A stretch of 64,000 nt of DNA from Pedobacter namyangjuensis (GTDB taxonomy: Bacteria > Bacteroidota > Bacteroidia > Sphingobacteriales > Sphingobacteriaceae): the NCBI RefSeq assembly GCF_003313325.1, contig NZ_QMHQ01000004.1, forward strand, positions 124,001 through 188,000, written 5' to 3'. The notes beneath the pieces were generated by a model that made no database searches, was not told the DNA's origin, and saw nothing but the letters and a program-made list of their open reading frames with translations. Position 1 is the first letter of the stretch; each line of letters begins with the position of its first letter. This document shows positions 43,146 through 52,032 of the stretch, piece by piece. The translations under genes were made by a program, and so were the position numbers.

Positions 43146-43970
43146 TTATTCCGTTGTATCTAAAAATTCAGCCGGTGTGTAAGTAACCCTTGCGAAGTTT
43201 TTCATGATCAGTTCTGTGGCTACAATTTTACCACCTTCAAATTTTAATATTTTATCTCTCCAGATTTCATTTTTTCGGTAAAACTGATGATCTATTTTTA
43301 AAAACTGATGCTCTTTTTCGCTCACATGGTAGGCATAGTTAAGTTCGGTATCGATGCGTAATTCGCCTTCCAAACATTTGTCTGTAAACCAAAGGTTAAT
43401 TTGAAAAGTATGCTCGGTATTATTGGTAAATTGATAATCGAGGTAATTGTAAAAAACGGTAGCGCCACTACCAAATGGCAAAACCCGTCCGTCATCTGGA
43501 AATGGATCAAACGAATGATGATATCGTTCTGTAACCGTTAGCGGACTGTGGATAACCAGCCAATGAATAAGGTTAGAAATTTGGCAAATGCCACCGCCAA
43601 TACCTGCCTTTGCTTCGCCGAATGAAAGTTCCATTCCTAACAAATAGCCTTTCTTTTTGGTAGGCAAACCCACCAATTTGCAAAACGAAAACGTTTCGCC
43701 TGGTTTAATGATAATGCCGTTTATGTTTGCCGAAGCGATTTTGAGATTGGTTACTTTGTTAATTTGCAGTTGCTCATTGTTGTCGCCAAGTTTTTTAAGC
43801 AGAACCGATTGATGTTTTTTAATCCGGAAATCGAGTTTGTCATTAGCTTTGGTTATAGCATATTTTTTACCATCGAAAATCCATTCCAATTGTCTTTTCA
43901 TCCGCCTTGCGTTTACTGCTAAAAAATATAAAAAAGGATGCCTTTGGCTGAGTAACTTTCTCTTTTTCAC
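43146..43970 (-). CDS. VanW family protein
   Basis: The 274-residue protein starts with GTG at 43970. VanW landmarks are NGIIIKPGETFSFCKLVG (about 90-107), GYLLGMELSFGEAKAGIGGGICQISN (about 113-138) and ERYHHSFDPFPDDGRVLPFG. The fold is YkuD/VanW-like, and VanW is an accessory protein in glycopeptide resistance clusters, with unknown biochemistry. No van ligase genes are near. It is 3 bp from the upstream membrane gene and is the last gene of the site C operon. Confidence 0.88.
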   Translation of the reverse strand: MKKRKLLSQRHPFLYFLAVNARRMKRQLEWIFDGKKYAITKANDKLDFRIKKHQSVLLKKLGDNNEQLQINKVTNLKIASANINGIIIKPGETFSFCKLVGLPTKKKGYLLGMELSFGEAKAGIGGGICQISNLIHWLVIHSPLTVTERYHHSFDPFPDDGRVLPFGSGATVFYNYLDYQFTNNTEHTFQINLWFTDKCLEGELRIDTELNYAYHVSEKEHQFLKIDHQFYRKNEIWRDKILKFEGGKIVATELIMKNFARVTYTPAEFLDTTE

Positions 43971-43973
43971 AGG

Positions 43974-44519
43974 TTAACTTTTCATTTTAAGATACTCCGA
44001 AATTTCAAAAATCCAATCGCCACCTTTGGCAAATAAAAACGACACTACGCCTAAAATGATCAGGTAGGAAACCAATCTTTTAAAGAACAGTTGGTAACGA
44101 TTTTCATCTTTCAAAAGTCGGGCGTTTACGATTAGAAAAATTAACCCAGCAATTATCCCTGTTACGGTACCCATGTAAAGCTTTGCAAAATTCTCGAAGA
44201 AAGAAAAAATTGCGATTGTTAGCTCAAAAGCTTTGGAGTTAGATTTAGATAATCCGCTCTCTGGAAGAACGATGAACCAACAAATAATGCTAAAAATGCA
44301 ACTGCAGAGAAGAAAAAGTAAACCCTTGTAAGTATTCCTACCCATAAAGGCGTACATTAAGATGAGCATAGCAATGCCCAAAGTAAAATAGGTAAATTTT
44401 AAATCGCTTACGAAGCTGGCCTTACTATATTCTATCGGAAAGATGACGCATAAACTGATGATTAAAATTACTGCTCCCGCGATTAATATTGGTTTTTTAG
44501 GTTTAATTTCTTGTATCAT
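43974..44519 (-). CDS. Membrane protein of unknown function
   Basis: The start is ATG 44519 (an upstream TTG at 44531 is less likely), giving 181 residues. Five hydrophobic helices are visible (about 8-28, 38-57, 62-83, 95-125, 145-165), with a short polar C-terminus. No family signature. It lies between another small membrane gene (19 bp) and the VanW gene (3 bp). Confidence 0.62.
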   Translation of the reverse strand: MIQEIKPKKPILIAGAVILIISLCVIFPIEYSKASFVSDLKFTYFTLGIAMLILMYAFMGRNTYKGLLFLLCSCIFSIICWFIVLPESGLSKSNSKAFELTIAIFSFFENFAKLYMGTVTGIIAGLIFLIVNARLLKDENRYQLFFKRLVSYLIILGVVSFLFAKGGDWIFEISEYLKMKS

Positions 44520-44538
44520 TTTATTTTGCAATTATTTT

Positions 44539-44994
44539 TTATCTTTTGTCTTTTTGCCAAAAGAATTTAACTCCGCTTCGTATCTCGCTATAATTAAAAT
44601 CTCGCTTAATTTTAAAAACGTTGTTTGGGTTAGAGAACAGAAATCCATAAAACGACATCGTTAAAATTGCAATACTGTACAGTCCGAATTTTAAATATTT
44701 ATGAACTATAATCGGTTTTAAATAGCTATCCACCAACCAAATTACAGTTAATAGAAACGTAAAGTAAACTAGGAAATTAAACACAAGTTCTGAAACAAAT
44801 ATTTGAAATGAAAGCGAGGTATGCCAACCTCTGCACATAAAAGCCAAAGGAAAACCATATAGAAATTCGTTTGTACCATCTTCAACACTAACGTATCGCC
44901 AGTGCGTAATCATACCCAAAAAAATAATTGTCAACGGCAATACAATTGACAAAACTAGTGCTATTACTCTTTTCGTTGTTTTTAATTTTGGCAT
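44539..44994 (-). CDS. Membrane protein of unknown function
   Basis: The 151-residue protein has three or four hydrophobic segments (10-28, 60-82, 85-110, 117-132). A periplasmic loop has GTNEFLYGFPLAFMCRGWHT, and the C-terminal tail is basic (KFFWQKDKR). The family is not recognised. Its start lies 3 bp after the end of the frameshifted tail of the preceding gene. Confidence 0.6.
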   Translation of the reverse strand: MPKLKTTKRVIALVLSIVLPLTIIFLGMITHWRYVSVEDGTNEFLYGFPLAFMCRGWHTSLSFQIFVSELVFNFLVYFTFLLTVIWLVDSYLKPIIVHKYLKFGLYSIAILTMSFYGFLFSNPNNVFKIKRDFNYSEIRSGVKFFWQKDKR

Positions 44995-45053
44995 CTATTA
45001 TTCATTCGTTTCTTGCTTATATTTTTCTGTTAATTCCTTATCTAAAACAAACT

Positions 45054-45491
45054 TTAATCTCCGCCCTGCGTTCGCAGTGTATCAGCATTAATAAAAAAAG
45101 TATATGATGGCGAAGCTCCAGTTCTACCAGGCGTGGCGAAATCGTTCCAAGCTCTTTTAACCCGTGTGCCTTTTACTCTTTTAACCTTCATTTTTGTCGG
45201 CGATAAAATCTCAAACCAATCTTTAGGTTCATCTTTAAAAAGGTTCATTAAATCTGGTGCTTTGTCGCCACCTCTAAATGGAAAACCTTTATGCTGAATG
45301 GTTTTTTGATCCACATCTACTTTGTAGAAACCCCAGTAAATTTCGCTTTTATATTTCTTGTCCCACAATTCGGTAGTATCTCTAACACTATAGATTTTGA
45401 GGTTCTGAGCATGGGAAGTTAGTATGAAGATAAGCAACACAGAAAGCAACGGGATTGTATAAAAAATAATAAACTGGCTGAATTTTATCAT
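45054..45491 (-). CDS. Exported small protein, 3' end possibly frameshifted
   Basis: The 145-residue ORF has an N-terminal signal or anchor (residues 5-27, ending SHAQ). A beta-rich part follows (YWGFYKVDVDQKTIQHKGFPF; YTFFINADTLRT). Its ATG overlaps the stop of the DKNYY gene by 4 bp. After its TAA, another frame encodes LKFVLDKELTEKYKQETNE and stops at 44998, just 3 bp before the next gene. This looks like the original C-terminus, lost by a frameshift. Confidence 0.6.
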   Translation of the reverse strand: MIKFSQFIIFYTIPLLSVLLIFILTSHAQNLKIYSVRDTTELWDKKYKSEIYWGFYKVDVDQKTIQHKGFPFRGGDKAPDLMNLFKDEPKDWFEILSPTKMKVKRVKGTRVKRAWNDFATPGRTGASPSYTFFINADTLRTQGGD

Positions 45492-47119
45492 GATTTCCTT
45501 CTGATGAGATAAAATCCCAGACCAAAAATCGCCAACGCAAAACCACCGATCGCATAGTAATTTAAATCCGAACTAGTCTTTTTTTTTATCGACCCTTTTA
45601 CATCTTTAATTTTATATAATTCTTGCAAAGCTTCGTAATCATCTGCTTTATACTCTGACGGATCAGCAGTTTGTATAATTTGCAGTTGTTTCGTTTTTTC
45701 ATTTAAATAATACACTGCATTTTTATCTTCAAAAAAATGATGGTACTTCACCTGAACCGGAGGTGTATTCGGCATATCGCCAGCACAAGAATTGATGACA
45801 TCTACGAAAGAACCTAAAGCGCTTAAGGTTTCGTAATCTGCAATAATGGGGTAACTTTTTTCGCCATCAAATAAAGCGTTATTGAACAAATAAAACATAC
45901 CCAGTTGTTTAACAACCTTACTGGTTAATTTCTTTTTGTTATCCATGTGGATGTTGAACCGATCGCCTATAAAATGGATGTAATCATCATCTACCAAAGC
46001 TTTCGATAAATAGGCTCTGTAGCTGTAAACACCAGGAAAAAATTTGGCATCAGCAGAAATTTTTGTGCTAATGATTTTATAATCGTCATCGGCTTCGAAA
46101 TAGTAAAAATCATCGCCCTTAAATAATTTTCCTTCTATCGCTTCGAGTTTCGAAACATCAGTTCTTATATCATATGATTGGCTAAAATCGTCGTCCCAAA
46201 TGGGATAGATTTTGTTTTGGAAACGAACATAACTGCTATTGCCAAACTTTGGTAGCAGAGGTGTAGACGCATAATAGCTAAAATAGACGTCTATGTCTTC
46301 GCCGGTTAAGGGGTCTCTGCCCGATACCGAATGACCCTCGCGTTTTTTGAGTACTTTATCGCTCCACCACATTACAGTAGGGTTATCGACCAGTTTTAGC
46401 TGATTGAATTTTCGGTTTACCTTTAATGCCCTAAATTGGGGTGTAATATCTTCAAAACTGCCATCATTTCTGATGGAAAAAATGTGCTGTTCATCCGCAA
46501 TAAAATCTTCATTTTCTCGGGGATTACAAGCATAATAAACTAATTGCGCTGGGTTTAAGTTTGGGATAGTTTTTACAGTTGCCTTTTGGGTGTAGAAATC
46601 GATATAAACTGAAAACACCTGTTTATCGCTTTTTACATATAGGCCAGAACTGAAGCATTTAACATTTGTAATATTTTGGGGTAATTCATTCAGCATTATT
46701 TTTTTTGTATCCTTTCCCCATGCAATAATGTAGCTCCACTTTCCATCAATTAAAAACAAACGTCCGTTGATATGTTTTTGGTTTGGATTTGCGCCTAAAA
46801 TCTTCGAATAAATGGCTGAGTGATCTTCATACTGACGTTCTTTTTCTAACTGATAAAAGCCATTTTTATCACTAAACATAAAAGTGCTTTCATCTTCGCC
46901 AATGGCTTTATAAGTTGCAAGGTCTATTCCCTTTATCGGTTTATTAATTTGTCGAACATAGCTAAAACCGTTCGGGTCTTTTTCTGTCAGCTGGTAGAAT
47001 AAGCCACGCTCATTTTTGATAATGGCATGTTGTGTGGAAGTATGATAGTGATAACATTCGCTGGCATTTAGCGATTGACCAATAATTAAAACCAAAAGAA
47101 GAAAGATTAATTTTTTCAT
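45488..47119 (-). CDS. Exported DKNYY-type protein with a C-terminal membrane anchor
   Basis: The 543-residue protein has a signal peptide (MKKLIFLLLVLIIGQSLNASE). A long beta-rich region of DKNYY-like units follows, for example FFEDKNAVYYLNEKTKQLQII, DDFYYFEADDDYKII and MFSDKNGFYQLEKER. The end is a single membrane helix followed by basic residues (GGFALAIFGLGFYLIRRKS). That end looks like a cell-surface anchor in the inner membrane. The function is unknown. Promoter site C lies 43 bp upstream; it heads an operon down to VanW. Confidence 0.7.
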   Translation of the reverse strand: MKKLIFLLLVLIIGQSLNASECYHYHTSTQHAIIKNERGLFYQLTEKDPNGFSYVRQINKPIKGIDLATYKAIGEDESTFMFSDKNGFYQLEKERQYEDHSAIYSKILGANPNQKHINGRLFLIDGKWSYIIAWGKDTKKIMLNELPQNITNVKCFSSGLYVKSDKQVFSVYIDFYTQKATVKTIPNLNPAQLVYYACNPRENEDFIADEQHIFSIRNDGSFEDITPQFRALKVNRKFNQLKLVDNPTVMWWSDKVLKKREGHSVSGRDPLTGEDIDVYFSYYASTPLLPKFGNSSYVRFQNKIYPIWDDDFSQSYDIRTDVSKLEAIEGKLFKGDDFYYFEADDDYKIISTKISADAKFFPGVYSYRAYLSKALVDDDYIHFIGDRFNIHMDNKKKLTSKVVKQLGMFYLFNNALFDGEKSYPIIADYETLSALGSFVDVINSCAGDMPNTPPVQVKYHHFFEDKNAVYYLNEKTKQLQIIQTADPSEYKADDYEALQELYKIKDVKGSIKKKTSSDLNYYAIGGFALAIFGLGFYLIRRKS

Positions 47120-47125
47120 TTGATA

Positions 47126-47214
47126 TTAAGATACCGCTTATTTAACAATCAAAATCAGCATTCTGTTATTCGTGTTTATATGGCCCATATTTGCGTAGTT
47201 AGACTGATTATTTG
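47126..47214 (-). promoter_or_regulatory. Promoter site C with three 21-bp-phased repeats
   Basis: On the minus strand CAAATAATCA (47214-47205), CAAATATGGG (47193-47184) and CGAATAACAG (47172-47163) repeat every 21 bp. TTTTGAT precedes TATCTTAA, which starts 39 nt after the proximal repeat, at 47133. Confidence 0.65.
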
Positions 47215-47326
47215 ATTAATTGACATTGTGTTTGTAAAAAAGTTGTCAAACGACTTACGAACAGCCAGCCGAAAAAATATTTATTCTTCTTTTTTTTACC
47301 GCTAAAGTTTTAGTCCAGAATTTCAT

Positions 47327-48190
47327 TTAATAATAAACTATTTTCCGTTTGATGATATAAGTTGGGTCAGGGATGTAATTTTTAATATTTGATGTTTTTG
47401 TCTCCGTCTTTTCAATCCAATTGCCATTAAAATCATATTTAATGTCATATTTTGTAATCACAATGGTTCCCTCGCTTTCATATTTATTTTCCGTTACATC
47501 GCCCTCTTTATTGTATTGATAAGTTACGGTAGATGGAAAGCGTTTTGATTGCGTATCTTTAATGAGCTTATTTTCAGAGTTATAGGTTAAATCGCTCTGC
47601 TCATAAATTTCGCCATGCTTGTCTTCCAGTTTTTCTTGGATCAGATTTTTTTTAGCATCGAAAAATTTATGCTGAACGTAAGCTAAAACGAAAGTTTTTT
47701 TCTCTTCGTCATATTCGTAAACTTTGCCTGTTTCTTTGTTAGGCTCGTAAGTATATTCAGAATAAAAACTGCCGTTTTTCTTGAGCACTTCTTTACCGTT
47801 TTCTATAGTTTTAACATCTTTTCTAAGCAATTTATTTTGTTGGTATTTGCACAAAATTTCTTCGTAAACCTCGCCAGTTCGGTAACCTATTTTTTCTTTT
47901 TTGGTCAGGTTTTTACCCTCATAAAAATAGCGTTCGTGTAAGTTGTAAGTGTTTTTGTTCTTCGCTTGATCGAACTCAATTACATATACTTTTTCTATAT
48001 TTCCATCGGAGTTGTATTCCACCAATTCGTCCATTCCTGCTCCTTCTCGTCGGGTTCGGGTGCCACCTTCGTCTACTTTGTAAAAGATTACTTCTTCGGA
48101 TTTTATTTTTGGTTGATTAACCGTTTTTTCTTGTGCGCAAGAAACTAATGTTGAAATTAAAATAAGGAATAAGATGTTAAGTTTTTTCAT
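47327..48190 (-). CDS. Lipoprotein with YD/RHS-like strand repeats
   Basis: The 287-residue protein has a lipoprotein signal (LISTLVSC, about Cys18). The chain is a series of beta-hairpins with Y-N-x-x-G/N-x-I/L-x-K patterns (YNSDGNIEKVYV; YNSENKLIKDTQSK; YNKEGDVTENKYESEG; YDFNGNWIEKTE). These resemble RHS/YD and YwqK-type repeats. No catalytic motif. Spacers on both sides are longer than 200 bp, so it is probably monocistronic. Confidence 0.68.
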   Translation of the reverse strand: MKKLNILFLILISTLVSCAQEKTVNQPKIKSEEVIFYKVDEGGTRTRREGAGMDELVEYNSDGNIEKVYVIEFDQAKNKNTYNLHERYFYEGKNLTKKEKIGYRTGEVYEEILCKYQQNKLLRKDVKTIENGKEVLKKNGSFYSEYTYEPNKETGKVYEYDEEKKTFVLAYVQHKFFDAKKNLIQEKLEDKHGEIYEQSDLTYNSENKLIKDTQSKRFPSTVTYQYNKEGDVTENKYESEGTIVITKYDIKYDFNGNWIEKTETKTSNIKNYIPDPTYIIKRKIVYY

Positions 48191-48239
48191 TTATTTTTAT
48201 CTTTTTTGAAGCGCAGAACCTGTGCTAATTTTAAAGGTT

Positions 48240-48433
48240 GTTCCCGCCAATGCTACTTCCGATAAATCGGAATTCGCATATGTCGGGGCTATTTTACTTC
48301 TTTTTTATGCTTTTGGGTGGGTTTTACCTGCACAAACTCTGTACATAAACCCGATAGCGCCAAATAGCCCGGAGCGAGGCAAAGCCTCTCCCGATTTCTC
48401 GGGAAGCGAGGACTATTGGCAATAGCGGGACTG
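48240..48433. repeat. Two adjacent family 1 palindromic repeats
   Basis: Copy 1 is 48240-48293 with ends TTCCCGCC and TCGGGGCTA and the hairpin TTCCGAT-AA-ATCGGAA. Copy 2 is 48362-48433 with ends AATAGCCCGG and AGCGGGACT and the hairpin TCCCGATTTCTCGGGA. They fill most of the 279-bp spacer. Confidence 0.6.
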
Positions 48434-48469
48434 AAAACCGCCATCAACTCCTGCACTTTCATTTTCAAA

Positions 48470-49204
48470 TTAATGCCCAACTTTTCTAAAGGCCTCAATC
48501 ATAATCGCCCTCGGATCGGCATCTTTAAAAATTGCTTTTGGTATTTTATACTTTTTGGTGGTGGTTTCGCTAGGCATATCTTCTTTCATGGTATTGATGT
48601 CGGTTTGCTCGTAAATGCCTTTTAGCAAATCGAATTTTTGCTCGGTTTGGCCACCGGCGCCCATGTTAAAAGTGGTAATGTGAGTGAGCACCATTTCTTC
48701 GTTGATGTATTTGTAAATACCTTCTAAACTACCGTTAGGACCAGTTGCCTGCATAGTTGTTACCAGTTTTCCGCTATCGATGCTTACCTCTTCGAAATCA
48801 TAATTTTTAAAGCCATCTTCACGATATTTTGGGTCGAAAGCGGTATAAGAAATGGCGATAACGCTATAAACCTCTCCTTTTTTGAGCAATACCAACGTTG
48901 GGCGAAGCGCTGTGGTGTCGGTAGTTTTTATTAATACGATTACCTTGTCTGCTACGCCATCATTATTCAAATCTCCATCGGCTTCTAAGTCAATTTCGTA
49001 ATCGTTTGGGATGAAATTTTCGACTTTATATGCCATATTGGGGAATGCAGGCAATGGCGTTTCCAGTTTATTTGTGTTTAAGGTATCGGGTTGATGCACT
49101 ATCGTATCAGCTGGTTTTGCCTTTGTTTTTTCTTCGTTTCGGCAGGCAGAAAATGAAACTAAAGCCACGCCTAAAATTACAATAACCTTTATTGGTGCTT
49201 TCAT
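48470..49204 (-). CDS. Lipoprotein with an FG-GAP-like calcium loop
   Basis: The 244-residue protein has a lipoprotein signal (ALVSFSAC, Cys20). DLEADGDLNNDGVADKVIVLIK (about 71-92) is a D-x-N-x-D-G-x-x-D calcium loop. It resembles the loop of the protein at 26328-27050, and both have PxxYELV or VLLKKGEVYSVIA-type strands after it. The C-terminus is helical. It is the last gene of the long operon from promoter site D. Confidence 0.7.
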   Translation of the reverse strand: MKAPIKVIVILGVALVSFSACRNEEKTKAKPADTIVHQPDTLNTNKLETPLPAFPNMAYKVENFIPNDYEIDLEADGDLNNDGVADKVIVLIKTTDTTALRPTLVLLKKGEVYSVIAISYTAFDPKYREDGFKNYDFEEVSIDSGKLVTTMQATGPNGSLEGIYKYINEEMVLTHITTFNMGAGGQTEQKFDLLKGIYEQTDINTMKEDMPSETTTKKYKIPKAIFKDADPRAIMIEAFRKVGH

Positions 49205-49210
49205 AGTTTA

Positions 49211-49849
49211 TTAATAATTAAATGATGTTTTTTCTTTGAAAACGTGTATGGTTTCTACAGTGTCTTTCTCAAAAAAATACTTTATGGTAATGCTGGTATC
49301 GGTTTCATTAATCAACCTGACGTTTTTAGCATCTCTAATTTCTAACGTTTTTAGCTCTGGAGCTTTGATGATATTTTTCGGATCATTAACGTCCTTAACT
49401 TCGATCCAAGTGGTATCGTTTGTAAAAATCTCATCGCCATCTTCCAGTTTGATCTTATCAAACAGCAAACCATCCTTTACTATCTGCAAACGTGGTCTGC
49501 CCATTACACCATAACTAACAGTTTGTACGCGAATGTTATTCCCGAGGTTGAAATGATTTAATCTACCGCTACCAGAACCAGACAACAGAATGCCAAAAAA
49601 AGGCAATGCCATCGGTAGAATGGTTAAAATTAATCCGGCAATGAGCAACCAGAAATATATTTTAGTTGCTATCTTTTTCCAGAAAAGAAAAACCACAATT
49701 GGTGTTGCCAAAAGCCAAAGCCAAAAGATTACTCTATCGCTCCAATAACCGGTGAAACTCATTCTTGCGAAACTGTAAAGGCAAACGTTCAGGATAATTA
49801 AGACCGAAATGAAGAGGTAAAATCTGAGGAGGATTAGTTTATTTGCCAT
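49211..49849 (-). CDS. Membrane protein of unknown function
   Basis: The 212-residue protein has three membrane helices (about 7-27, 36-55, 65-90) and then a 120-residue extracytoplasmic beta domain (IRVQTVSYGVMGRPRLQIVKDGLLF; VETIHVFKEKTSFNY). No known family. Its start overlaps the preceding gene by 11 bp, so translation is coupled. Confidence 0.6.
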   Translation of the reverse strand: MANKLILLRFYLFISVLIILNVCLYSFARMSFTGYWSDRVIFWLWLLATPIVVFLFWKKIATKIYFWLLIAGLILTILPMALPFFGILLSGSGSGRLNHFNLGNNIRVQTVSYGVMGRPRLQIVKDGLLFDKIKLEDGDEIFTNDTTWIEVKDVNDPKNIIKAPELKTLEIRDAKNVRLINETDTSITIKYFFEKDTVETIHVFKEKTSFNY

Positions 49850-50174
49850 ATTTAAACTGTTTAATGGTGCCAGAAATCAAGAAATAAATTGTTCCTAAAT
49901 ATAAAATGCCACAAATACTGGTGGCTAAAAAGTTATTGTCGCTCCAGTGTTTTTGGTTGATGAAATTATCATAAATAGCTTCTTCTACTACTAATTCTGC
50001 CGGATAACTTGCAGGCATATCTTGCATGCCTAAAGGCGATTTATAGTAAAACTGAAAACTTGGTCTGTATTTTAGAAAAGTACTGTGTTCGCCAAATTCA
50101 TCATCGGCATAAATACCCGTTAATAGCCAGGTTGCAACGAGGAAAAGTATGCCGATTTTGAGTTTTTTATTCAT
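49839..50174 (-). CDS. Small membrane protein of unknown function
   Basis: The start is ATG 50174, giving 111 residues with two helices (about 5-21 and 80-103). The loop between them (ADDEFGEHSTFLKYRPSFQFYYKSPLG) faces outward. It has no family signature. It overlaps the next gene by 11 bp and lies 4 bp from the preceding one. Confidence 0.58.
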   Translation of the reverse strand: MNKKLKIGILFLVATWLLTGIYADDEFGEHSTFLKYRPSFQFYYKSPLGMQDMPASYPAELVVEEAIYDNFINQKHWSDNNFLATSICGILYLGTIYFLISGTIKQFKYGK

Positions 50175-50178
50175 TGTT

Positions 50179-50655
50179 TTAATGTTCGTCAATCTTAATG
50201 CGTATAGTTTTAAGATTGCCTTGTGCCTCGCAATGAGGTGTTATTTTTTTCAACCTGTAACCCAACCAAATACCTGTAAGCAAGGTTGGCAAACCACCAA
50301 ATGCAAGAAAAACAAGTATTATCGAAATAACATCTTGCAGATCCACACGATCCCAGTTAGGAAGTAGTAACGTAGCCATTACGCCTATAACTACGGCAAT
50401 TATTAGCAACACAAAAATGATTGCCACACCATGCCATATTTTAAAATTAAAGCTCTGCGAAAAGGAATTACCAATTAAAATACCAGCAAAACACATTGCT
50501 AAAAAACCAGCTAGAATTGGAAACCATAAAACCTCAAAAAACTCAATCGTTTCTGCAAAAGAAAAAAACAAGGCATAAAAAACCGTAGCTAAAAGGAATG
50601 CTCCAATACCAACAATTAAAACTGCTTGTGTAATATTTTTGGCTACGATTTTCAA
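50179..50655 (-). CDS. Membrane protein of unknown function, TTG start
   Basis: The 158-residue protein has four membrane helices (about 10-35, 40-62, 75-98, 112-135). The only usable start is TTG at 50655; no in-frame ATG precedes the first helix. The C-terminal tail is polar. It follows the PQQ-propeller gene by 10 bp in the same transcript. Confidence 0.58.
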   Translation of the reverse strand: MKIVAKNITQAVLIVGIGAFLLATVFYALFFSFAETIEFFEVLWFPILAGFLAMCFAGILIGNSFSQSFNFKIWHGVAIIFVLLIIAVVIGVMATLLLPNWDRVDLQDVISIILVFLAFGGLPTLLTGIWLGYRLKKITPHCEAQGNLKTIRIKIDEH

Positions 50656-50665
50656 TTTAGTTGAG

Positions 50666-51997
50666 CTACTTCTTATTCAAATATTTTACCTGAAAATAAT
50701 CATGGTATTCTTTTTTAAAGGTCTGTTTTAAAAGCATAGCAAACTTTTTGGTTTTAACATCATATTTTACAATCCCTTGTTCTGTAGCGTAAATCAAATC
50801 TTCGTTTTTATCAATTTCGATGTTTGAGATTGGCGCAAATTGTTTTTCTGTTTTAATGGTAGAAACAATTTTTCCGTCGGTGTTTAACAAATAGATTAAC
50901 TCGCCATCAGTCGCCGTAATTTTATCGCCTACCAAGCGCCATTCTTCGATACCTTTTAGTTCGGTTTTCCATTTCAATTTTCCGTTACTTTTATCAATTG
51001 CAATAATGGCGGGCTGGGTTTTATCTTTTTGATTTACACAGGCCAGAATATAATTGTCGTAGATGTAGGTGTTGCCGTCTTCCTGTATTGAGCTAATACT
51101 TGCATCTTCAAATACCCAGTCGAATAGCTTTGGATTTTTAGCAAATGTATTGTTCGGATCTGTTATATCAGAAACTGGAAGACTATTTTTGCTGTCAAAA
51201 TGCAAGGCATAAAATTTACCATTTTCATCGCCAACGTATAGCTTTTTTCCATCGCTTTGCATTTGCACGTAAATAGGATTTACAAATTGGCTTTTCTCTG
51301 CATTTGGTAATTCGTCTGCACCGTCAAAAACACCATAGCTTGTATTTGTGCCTTCATTTTTACTGTACATATTTAGGTAAACCGCCGAATTAACAAATAC
51401 AAAATCGTTATGTAAAACAGGTTTAAAAAGATTAAAAACCGTAGGTAAATTTTCTACCCACATCTTTTCGCCAGTTTTTTTGTTGAAGTTATACAAAGCT
51501 GGCACATCTGAACTTTGCGGTTGATTGGTAGAGGAAATGTAAACACTGTTACCAGCGATTAAGGGCTGGGTCATAAACAATGGTTTCTTTGAATTGACAA
51601 AAGCCGTGTCTAGTTGTCCATCGGCTGTTGCTACGGCATCTTCATTACCACCGCCACCACCTAAAATGTGCTCTTGCCATAAAATTTTGCCGGTATTTAG
51701 GTTAAAGGCAATCAACTCACCACTTTCAAAAGGCTGTACCAGTAAACTATCACTTAGCGAAAACAGATTTCTATTTCCCTCTGAATTGTATTTACTCTGA
51801 AATTGCCATTGGATTTTATTCTGCTCCAGATTAATATTCATCACTTTTCCGTGGGTAGAAACGATTAAAGTTTCATGGTCGGCAATGGTTTTTTCTTCGG
51901 CAGATTGATTGCTACAACTAGAAAATAGTAGAGTGCTTGTAACGCCTGCTAGCATTAATTTTGCAATCGACTTTTTAAGATTGGTTTTTAAAATCAT
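50666..51997 (-). CDS. PQQ-type beta-propeller lipoprotein
   Basis: The 443-residue protein has a lipoprotein signal (TSTLLFSSC, about Cys28). PQQ/BamB-like blades fill the rest: VMNINLEQNKIQWQFQSKYN, LIAFNLNTGKILWQEHIL, LYNFNKKTGEKMWVENLP and IIAIDKSNGKLKWKTELKG. The repeated A-x-D/N-x-x-T/S-G-K-x-x-W motif defines the propeller. BamB-like proteins help outer-membrane assembly, others bind PQQ; the specific role is unclear. Confidence 0.82.
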   Translation of the reverse strand: MILKTNLKKSIAKLMLAGVTSTLLFSSCSNQSAEEKTIADHETLIVSTHGKVMNINLEQNKIQWQFQSKYNSEGNRNLFSLSDSLLVQPFESGELIAFNLNTGKILWQEHILGGGGGNEDAVATADGQLDTAFVNSKKPLFMTQPLIAGNSVYISSTNQPQSSDVPALYNFNKKTGEKMWVENLPTVFNLFKPVLHNDFVFVNSAVYLNMYSKNEGTNTSYGVFDGADELPNAEKSQFVNPIYVQMQSDGKKLYVGDENGKFYALHFDSKNSLPVSDITDPNNTFAKNPKLFDWVFEDASISSIQEDGNTYIYDNYILACVNQKDKTQPAIIAIDKSNGKLKWKTELKGIEEWRLVGDKITATDGELIYLLNTDGKIVSTIKTEKQFAPISNIEIDKNEDLIYATEQGIVKYDVKTKKFAMLLKQTFKKEYHDYFQVKYLNKK

Positions 51998-52032
51998 ATA
52001 TATTTTGGGATGAATTATTTAGAATAGATTAC

